A stretch of 51,633 bases of DNA, from contig NZ_JADWDC010000033.1 in NCBI RefSeq assembly GCF_020640915.1, forward strand, positions 1 through 51,633, given 5' to 3'. The position numbers and the translations under genes were made by a program. Positions within the stretch are counted from its first letter, which is position 1. Each line of letters starts with the position of its first letter. The DNA is from Waterburya agarophytonicola KI4 (GTDB lineage: Bacteria > Cyanobacteriota > Cyanobacteriia > Cyanobacteriales > Xenococcaceae). Positions 45,797 to 51,633 of this stretch are shown here, piece by piece. Below the pieces are notes generated by a model. That model did not search any database. It was not told where the DNA came from and was given only the letters and a program-made list of their open reading frames with translations.

Positions 45797-48265
45797 ATGA
45801 ACGAACAAACGTTAGATTGGATTAGGTTGCAAAAAGCACTGTCTGTAGAAGCAGAAAGAGGCTATATAGATATAATGGGCAACCAATATCGTTTTAGCGA
45901 GTTTATCTGTCTGAGTTTGGGCAAACCACCGAAAAATATTTCAACAGGAGATAAGATCCAGTGGCATGATGTAGCGCAAAAGTTTGCCAACTATAGTAAT
46001 TTAAGTTCTTCCCAAAGAAAGCAATTAGTGATTGGTACGCGCAATTTTCTGCACAAGCAAAAGGTTTTAACCGAAACCCCTTCCACACCACCCAATCCCA
46101 AAACTCCCCGCACCGCAGCCTTAAATAGCTCTCAAGCTAAGACATATTTTAAGCAAGAGATAAGTTTAGATATGCCTTTAAGTAAGGTGATTGATATTGG
46201 ACGTAGAAGTAATTATTTAGAGCGACTGGGTTTATATACCGTCAGGGACTTATTATTTTATTATCCCCGCGATCATTTAGACTATGCCCGTCAGGTACAA
46301 ATTACTCATCTCGAAGCAGGAGAAACCGTAACTGTAATAGGTACCGTTAAAAGTTGCAAATGTTTTAGCAGTCCCAAAAATAAAAACCTGACCATCTTTG
46401 AATTGGTTTTAACCGATCCTACGGGAAGATTAAAGCTAAATCGGTTTTTGATGGGTGCGAGGTTTGGCAATCCTGGTTCCCAGGCTAGATATAGGAATCA
46501 GTATCCTGTCGGTTCGATTGTGGCTGCATCGGGGTTGGTCAAGCAAAATAAATATGGCATTACTTTAGATAAGCCCGAAATCGAAGTATTAGATGGTGCA
46601 GGTGCGAGTATAGAATCGATTAAGATCGGTCGAGTGTTGCCCGTATATGCCCTAACCGAAGGAGTACCCGCCGATACTGTGAGAAAGTCGGTAGTTGCTG
46701 CTTTACCCGCTGCTAAATATTTAGCAGATCCTTTGCCGAGGGAATTGCGCAATCAATATGGCTTAGTCAAATTAAAAAATGCGATCGCCTGTATTCATTA
46801 TCCAGAGAATTGGGAGGAACTCACCCACGCCAGACGCAGACTGGTATTTGATGAATTCTTTTATCTTCAGCTAGGTTTTTTGCAGCGTCGCCAAGAGCTA
46901 AAACAAAAGCAAAAAGGAGCAAGTTTTGCACCTGAAGGTAAAATCATTGAGAGTTTTAATAATATACTGCCCTTTACTCTCACCAATGCCCAACAAAGAG
47001 TAGTCAATGAAATATTCGGAGATTTAGGTAAAGCTGACACTCCCATGAATCGTTTAGTCCAGGGAGACGTAGGTTCGGGTAAAACCATTGTGGCAGTATA
47101 TGCCATTCTTGCTGCCATTCAGTCTGGCTATCAAGCTGCATTCATGGCACCTACGGAAGTATTGGCAGAACAACACTATCGTAAATTGGTTGAGTGGTTT
47201 AATCTCCTCCATCTCCCCGTAGAGTTGCTGACGGGGTCGACTAAAACAGCAAAACGCAGAGATATACATTCTCAATTAGCTAATGGCGAATTACCCCTCT
47301 TAATCGGCACTCATGCTTTAATTCAAGACCCCGTTCAATTTCATAAGCTAGGTTTGGCGGTAATCGACGAACAACATCGCTTTGGGGTGCAGCAAAGAGC
47401 GCGTTTATTAGGTAAAGGTAAATCTCCCCATGTCTTAACCATGACTGCAACACCTATTCCCCGTACCCTGGCTTTAACCCTCCACGGCGATCTTGATGTC
47501 AGTCAGATCGACGAACTACCTCCAGGAAGACAGCCGATTAAGACTATGATGAAAAAGGGTAAAGCAGATCGCAAAAAAGTCTATGACTTAATTCGTCGTG
47601 AAATTGCCCAAGGCAGACAGGCTTATATTATTTTTCCCTTAGTCGAAGAATCGGAAAAGCTAGACTTAAAGGCGGCGACAGAAGAACACAAACGTTTATC
47701 AGAATCAATCTTTCCTGAATTTCAAATTGCCTTATTACATGGTCGCATGAGTTCGGCAGAAAAAGATGCAGCTTTAAATTCCTTCCGCGATAATAAATGT
47801 CAGATTATTGTTTCCACTACGGTAATTGAAGTAGGGGTAGATGTTCCCAATGCAACGGTAATGGTTATCGAACACGCCGATCGCTTTGGTTTGTCGCAAT
47901 TGCACCAGTTACGAGGACGAGTAGGCAGGGGTAGCAGTAGTTCTTTTTGTTTTCTAATGAGTAGCAGCAAAAATGTCGAAGCCAGACAGCGTTTAGCAGT
48001 ACTAGAAGAATCCCAAGATGGTTTCTTTATCTCAGAAGCAGATATGCGCTTTCGGGGGCCTGGTGCAGTATTAGGGACTCGTCAGTCGGGATTGCCCGAT
48101 TTTGCCCTAGCAAGCTTGGTAGAAGACCAAGAAGTGCTAACTTTAGCTAGAGAAGCAGCAGAAAAGATTATTGCAGCGGACAAAATGTTGGATAATTCTC
48201 CTTCTTTAAAACAAGAGTTGGAGATTCGCTATCGCCGTTTGATGGGGGGAGATATTTTAAATTAG
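45797..48265 (+). CDS. recG: ATP-dependent DNA helicase RecG
   Basis: This 822-residue helicase reverses stalled replication forks and branch-migrates Holliday junctions. An N-terminal cyanobacterial extension (about 1-115) precedes the OB-like wedge domain (about 150-270). The helicase motor follows: Walker A GDVGSGKT (423-430), DEQH motif II, TATPIPRTLAL, LHGRMSSAEKD and the QLHQLRGRVGRG motif VI. The C-terminus with FRGPGAVLGTRQSGLPDF is typical. The ATG at 45797 is preferred over the GTG two codons upstream. It converges on the fusion gene at 48275 with 9 bases between them. Confidence 0.96.
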   Translation: MNEQTLDWIRLQKALSVEAERGYIDIMGNQYRFSEFICLSLGKPPKNISTGDKIQWHDVAQKFANYSNLSSSQRKQLVIGTRNFLHKQKVLTETPSTPPNPKTPRTAALNSSQAKTYFKQEISLDMPLSKVIDIGRRSNYLERLGLYTVRDLLFYYPRDHLDYARQVQITHLEAGETVTVIGTVKSCKCFSSPKNKNLTIFELVLTDPTGRLKLNRFLMGARFGNPGSQARYRNQYPVGSIVAASGLVKQNKYGITLDKPEIEVLDGAGASIESIKIGRVLPVYALTEGVPADTVRKSVVAALPAAKYLADPLPRELRNQYGLVKLKNAIACIHYPENWEELTHARRRLVFDEFFYLQLGFLQRRQELKQKQKGASFAPEGKIIESFNNILPFTLTNAQQRVVNEIFGDLGKADTPMNRLVQGDVGSGKTIVAVYAILAAIQSGYQAAFMAPTEVLAEQHYRKLVEWFNLLHLPVELLTGSTKTAKRRDIHSQLANGELPLLIGTHALIQDPVQFHKLGLAVIDEQHRFGVQQRARLLGKGKSPHVLTMTATPIPRTLALTLHGDLDVSQIDELPPGRQPIKTMMKKGKADRKKVYDLIRREIAQGRQAYIIFPLVEESEKLDLKAATEEHKRLSESIFPEFQIALLHGRMSSAEKDAALNSFRDNKCQIIVSTTVIEVGVDVPNATVMVIEHADRFGLSQLHQLRGRVGRGSSSSFCFLMSSSKNVEARQRLAVLEESQDGFFISEADMRFRGPGAVLGTRQSGLPDFALASLVEDQEVLTLAREAAEKIIAADKMLDNSPSLKQELEIRYRRLMGGDILN

Positions 48266-48274
48266 GGCGTGTCT

Positions 48275-50803
48275 TTAAAATCCGACAATAACTTGCCACA
48301 TCCCTACAGCCAAGGTAACAATAGCGAGATGTTGGGGTAGAAGATATTTAACCCGCTGGCGAGCGATTTTTTGAGTCAAGATAATCGATAATAAAACCCC
48401 CACCATCAGAGTTGCACCCTGTAAAAAAGCAATGACCGCAGGATGAGCGATTAATATAGGAAGATTCGCCCCATCTAAACCGAAGGTAGCCATAGTCACG
48501 GGTAGTATTTTACCGCCTTCTCCTAAACCCATACGGAGATAGTGGGATAAGTTACCTGCTAAAACTAGGGGTAAATAGCCGTAAGCTAATTCGATAAATT
48601 GGCGGGGTTTATATTGCTGACTTACTTTTCCGAGAAATGTGATCGCAATATTAGCCACAATTGGAATTAAGATCGGTATACTCAAAGCGATCGCAGATGT
48701 TAAGGCATGATAATTGAAGTTATCTAAATGCAAATCTAAATTCAACTTATTTGATATTTCTGGCAAACGATGGAGAAAGACAACGTTTAATAAGAGAAAC
48801 AATAAAGCTACTTCATAACTGCGGGGAGTATGAGTCGTCCATAGTTCGATCCCAGGTGGGCGTAAGTTAAACTCAACAGATCTATGAGGACAGGCTTTTA
48901 AACAAGTCATGCACAATACGCAATCGCGGTTTTCCGTTAGCTGAGCGGGATGAGAATAGAGGGGACAACCATTGGTCTCTTGTCCTTCTCCCTTGGCTGC
49001 ACCGCCTTTATAACATTGGTAGGTAGTACATTCTGCCGAACAAGTGCCTTGCTGCGCTCGTAATTCTGTCATGGAAAGTTTGGCAAATAAGCCATTCATT
49101 CCTCCAATAGGACATAAATAGCGACACCAAAAACGACGCTCAAAAATAGTCGAGAAAATCATTGCTCCTGCGGTAATTAATAATAGCAAGCAAGCGGAAA
49201 GATAAGCGGTATTTTCTAAATTCCATAATTCTTCCCAAAGGAGAATTAAAGTAAATAAACCAAATAAAAACCAACCTCCCCACTGGTCGGCAGAATTTCT
49301 CGGCCATTTTTTAAGCTGTCGAGGAAATAAGATTAAAGACAGTTTTTGAGTTATTTCGCCATAGATCATAAAAGGACATACCGCACACCACAATCGACCA
49401 ACAAAGGGGAAAGAAATTAGAACAGCGGGCCACCACCAAGCCCAAAATAAATTGAGGGCAAAGTTGGATTCGCGGTTTTGGGGTGCAATAAATAGGACTG
49501 AAACTATGAAAGCAAAAAATATCACCGTAAAGCCATAATTTATTTTATCGGGAAATAGATCGCTACGTAAAAAATAGCGCAACTGGGGATATTTATTGAG
49601 TAGATTTAGGCGATATTGTTTCTTTTTACTTTGACCTTGCCAAACAACTTCTTCGGTAATATCATCGCACCCCTGTAGTTGAGTTAAGGCTCGTTCGACA
49701 ATACTTTCTAATTCTCTTAAATTATTGGGAAAATCATAAGTTTGTAAGTTTCTAATTGCTTCGGGAGTAATGTTAGTTTTGTTGGAGCATTTATTTCTTC
49801 CAATTAGGTTTAAATAATAATTAATTTGCTCGTCTAGATCTGCTTTTCTAACTCTTAATGGGGGAACTTTAATTAAATTTTTAACTACACAATTGATCCC
49901 ATGTATTGTTTGCTCGGAAATTAAAATAATTCTGGCTTGAGATGTTTTTACTTTTGGCGATTCCCCCCCAAGACGCATCACAGGAATATATTCAGACTTT
50001 TGAATTAAATTCGCGATCGCCTTAATCAACTCCTGGGGTAATAAATGAATATTATTTAAAATTAAAGTACCTTGGTCCAAGCTAGCAATCAAACCAGGCT
50101 TACCACCACTACGACCGAATAATTCTGCTCCACTTGTCTGTAATTTGGCACAGTCTACTAGAATAATTGGTTGCCGACGGTATGCCGAACCAAAATGAAT
50201 TAGTGCTGCTAAATTATCCTTTTCTAGACCTGGTTCGCCAAATAACAATACCGATTCTCTGGTTTCTGAAGCTTGTTTGATTTGCGATCGCAATCTAGTT
50301 GCGTAGCGACTTTTCCCGATTACTCCTCGTTTTGCCTTACTAACTAAATAAGGTCTTAATATTATTTGCCTTTCTCGTTCAAATTCTAGTTCATCTGATA
50401 ATTCTTTAACTTCTGTTGCTAATTCTCGGGCAAAAGATTGAGCTATTTCGGGATAACGATTAATTATTTTTCTAAGATCGGAACTATTAACAAACCAAAC
50501 TTTGGTTTCAGTAAGAGTTTTTACGGTATATTCTACTGGTTTCTCTAATAATAAAGCATATAAATTTAATACCGTACCCGAAAGCAAACTACTTTCAACA
50601 AATTGTAATTTGCTATTGCTAGATAACTTTCCTTGATGAATTATATATAAACCATCAGGTTCTTTATCCTCAGTAATAATAACTCGATCTGCTGCAATAG
50701 TTTGTTCCGATAATGCAGATGCGATCGCCTGTAAAACTTCTGTTGATAAATTGCTCAAGCAGGTCTTTTGTTGGAGGAAAGCAACTAAATTCATTTTAAT
50801 CAT
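48275..50803 (-). CDS. cNMP-binding / degenerate AAA+ / polyferredoxin fusion protein
   Basis: This 842-residue protein combines three modules. Residues ~1-135 form a cyclic-nucleotide-binding-like domain (EPDGLYIIHQGKL). Residues ~155-390 resemble the AAA+ domain of sigma-54 activators: a Walker A-like GEPGLEKD (189-196), GTLILNNIHLLP (245-256) where GTLFLDE is expected, PPLRVRKADL, and YDFPNNLRELESIVERAL. The GAFTGA loop is absent and Walker B lacks its Asp-Glu. Residues ~420-842 form a membrane polyferredoxin of NapH/NosR/CcoG type with WCAVCP, WCRYLCP and a classic 4Fe-4S motif (Cys628, 631, 634, 638). I infer membrane electron transfer coupled to a sensor. The target is unknown. Confidence 0.85.
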   Translation of the reverse strand: MIKMNLVAFLQQKTCLSNLSTEVLQAIASALSEQTIAADRVIITEDKEPDGLYIIHQGKLSSNSKLQFVESSLLSGTVLNLYALLLEKPVEYTVKTLTETKVWFVNSSDLRKIINRYPEIAQSFARELATEVKELSDELEFERERQIILRPYLVSKAKRGVIGKSRYATRLRSQIKQASETRESVLLFGEPGLEKDNLAALIHFGSAYRRQPIILVDCAKLQTSGAELFGRSGGKPGLIASLDQGTLILNNIHLLPQELIKAIANLIQKSEYIPVMRLGGESPKVKTSQARIILISEQTIHGINCVVKNLIKVPPLRVRKADLDEQINYYLNLIGRNKCSNKTNITPEAIRNLQTYDFPNNLRELESIVERALTQLQGCDDITEEVVWQGQSKKKQYRLNLLNKYPQLRYFLRSDLFPDKINYGFTVIFFAFIVSVLFIAPQNRESNFALNLFWAWWWPAVLISFPFVGRLWCAVCPFMIYGEITQKLSLILFPRQLKKWPRNSADQWGGWFLFGLFTLILLWEELWNLENTAYLSACLLLLITAGAMIFSTIFERRFWCRYLCPIGGMNGLFAKLSMTELRAQQGTCSAECTTYQCYKGGAAKGEGQETNGCPLYSHPAQLTENRDCVLCMTCLKACPHRSVEFNLRPPGIELWTTHTPRSYEVALLFLLLNVVFLHRLPEISNKLNLDLHLDNFNYHALTSAIALSIPILIPIVANIAITFLGKVSQQYKPRQFIELAYGYLPLVLAGNLSHYLRMGLGEGGKILPVTMATFGLDGANLPILIAHPAVIAFLQGATLMVGVLLSIILTQKIARQRVKYLLPQHLAIVTLAVGMWQVIVGF

Positions 50804-50854
50804 TTAGCATTACTGGAGTTATTAGTGCTTAAATGGCGTTTATAGACTGATATC

Positions 50855-50868
50855 GTATACTGTATACT
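50855..50868. promoter_or_regulatory. Tandem GTATACT operator-like motif between divergent genes
   Basis: GTATACT occurs twice head to tail, each unit holding the palindrome GTATAC, in the 126-base spacer between the fusion gene and the GntR-type gene. FadR-subfamily regulators often bind TGTATACA-like palindromes, and NanR binds tandem GGTATA, so an autoregulatory operator is likely but unproven. Confidence 0.45.
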
Positions 50869-50929
50869 GTAAAATGTTGAAATAAGTTTTCAACTCTTAA
50901 AAGTCTCTTGTGAGTCAAAACTCAAAACT

Positions 50930-51595
50930 ATGATTTCTATTCAAAGAAGTCAGTCTTTACGACAGCAAGTATACCAAGCTTTAAAGCAAATTATTCTTAA
51001 AGGAGATTTAGCTTCGGGGGAGCGAGTAGTAGAAACCAAATTAGCCGAATGGCTACAGGTTAGTCGTACCCCTATTCGCGAAGCAATTGGTCAGTTGAAA
51101 CGGGAACAACTAATAGTATCTAAGCCTAATGGTGGTTTTAGGGTTGCTACCCTTTCTGTTGCTGATGCAGCTCAACTTTACGATTGCCGTATAGCTTTAG
51201 AACAGCTTTCTGTTGCTGATGCCTGCGAACAAATCACCTCTAAACAGCTAAAACAGCTAGAAAAATGCGTACTGGTGGCAGAAAAATCGGTAAAATCAGA
51301 ATCTAGTGAATCTGATAGCTCAAAGCTTCTAGAAATAGATTATCAATTTCATCATTTAATAGCAGAAAGTTCTAATAATCAATGGCTGTTAGCTTTATTA
51401 GAACAGGTTTTTGACAAGATGGCATTGCTCAGAGTTCAGACTACAAAACACAATCCCCAAGTTCTAGAAATTCGTCTAGAACACAGAGAAGTTTATCAGA
51501 CGATCGCTCTAAAAAATGTAGATTTGGCCCGATCGACTATCAGAGAACACTTAATTGCCAGTAAAGCCAGAGTGGTGACAATACTTCTTGTTTAA
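50930..51595 (+). CDS. GntR-family (FadR/FCD) transcriptional regulator
   Basis: This is a 221-residue regulator. The winged helix (about 8-75) shows LRQQVYQALKQIILKGDLAS, then LAEWLQVSRTPIREAIGQL and LIVSKPNGGFRVA. The C-terminal FCD domain (about 80-215) has the usual metal ligands in LEIDYQFHHLIAESS, EHREVYQTI and REHLIASKARV, so it may bind a metal and an organic acid. It is divergent from the fusion gene, so control of that gene and of itself is the natural guess. The effector cannot be read from the sequence. The window ends 38 bases later. Confidence 0.93.
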   Translation: MISIQRSQSLRQQVYQALKQIILKGDLASGERVVETKLAEWLQVSRTPIREAIGQLKREQLIVSKPNGGFRVATLSVADAAQLYDCRIALEQLSVADACEQITSKQLKQLEKCVLVAEKSVKSESSESDSSKLLEIDYQFHHLIAESSNNQWLLALLEQVFDKMALLRVQTTKHNPQVLEIRLEHREVYQTIALKNVDLARSTIREHLIASKARVVTILLV

Positions 51596-51633
51596 GCCCA
51601 GAAGAAAGTAAAATGATGATTATTTTGAAAATA

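Overview
This window comes from a cyanobacterial chromosome. The octamer GCGATCGC (HIP1), the hallmark interspersed palindrome of many cyanobacteria, occurs throughout in genes and spacers on a fairly AT-rich background. The gene content agrees: a glucosylglycerol synthase and hydrolase pair, a GH100 neutral invertase, DUF928 and DUF3352 proteins, a CHAT-TPR protein and a Coq4-like protein. The glucosylglycerol genes suggest a salt-tolerant, perhaps marine or brackish, lineage. I cannot name the species. There are no rRNA genes, recognisable tRNA genes, CRISPR arrays or intact insertion sequences, so most of the window is ordinary chromosome.

Layout. At 1-6.3 kb lie a polytopic membrane protein, a phnCDE-type ABC transporter on the minus strand and argS. 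At 6.4-14.5 kb lie a PAS-GAF histidine kinase, a ribbon-helix-helix protein, lepA, a tyrosine recombinase, a DUF3352 protein, a single-domain rhodanese and hrcA behind an NtcA-like promoter. At 14.5-20.1 kb lie a 7TM-HD phosphohydrolase, a degenerate ADP-ribosylglycohydrolase relative, a YbjQ protein, a WecG/TagA glycosyltransferase and a DUF928 protein. At 20.3-28.1 kb a run of plus-strand genes looks like a signalling island: CHASE2-GGDEF-EAL, a rhodanese lipoprotein, a CHAT-TPR protein, an exported TPR protein and a coiled-coil protein ending in a J-domain-like segment.

At 28.3-32.5 kb the glucosylglycerol hydrolase and glucosylglycerol-phosphate synthase genes are divergent and probably set the pool of the main osmolyte from both ends. 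At 32.6-35 kb is an MBOAT acyltransferase with an SGNH-like partner. At 35.4-41.6 kb lie uvrA and a probable minus-strand operon of ribF, a diadenosine-tetraphosphate phosphorylase, an ExbD-like protein and a LapA-like protein, preceded by a structured leader with an intrinsic terminator. At 41.7-48.3 kb lie a GH24 lysozyme-like protein, overlapping invertase and Coq4-like genes, hemE and recG.

The window ends with its most unusual gene (48275-50803). One polypeptide carries a cyclic-nucleotide-binding-like domain, an eroded sigma-54-activator-type AAA+ module and a membrane polyferredoxin. It is divergent from a GntR/FadR-family regulator, and the spacer between them holds a tandem GTATACT motif that could be the operator.

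The strongest leads are this fusion protein with its putative regulator, the ribF leader, the NtcA-like promoter of hrcA, and the CHASE2/CHAT/J-like gene run. All function calls are motif reading by eye; no database search was run.
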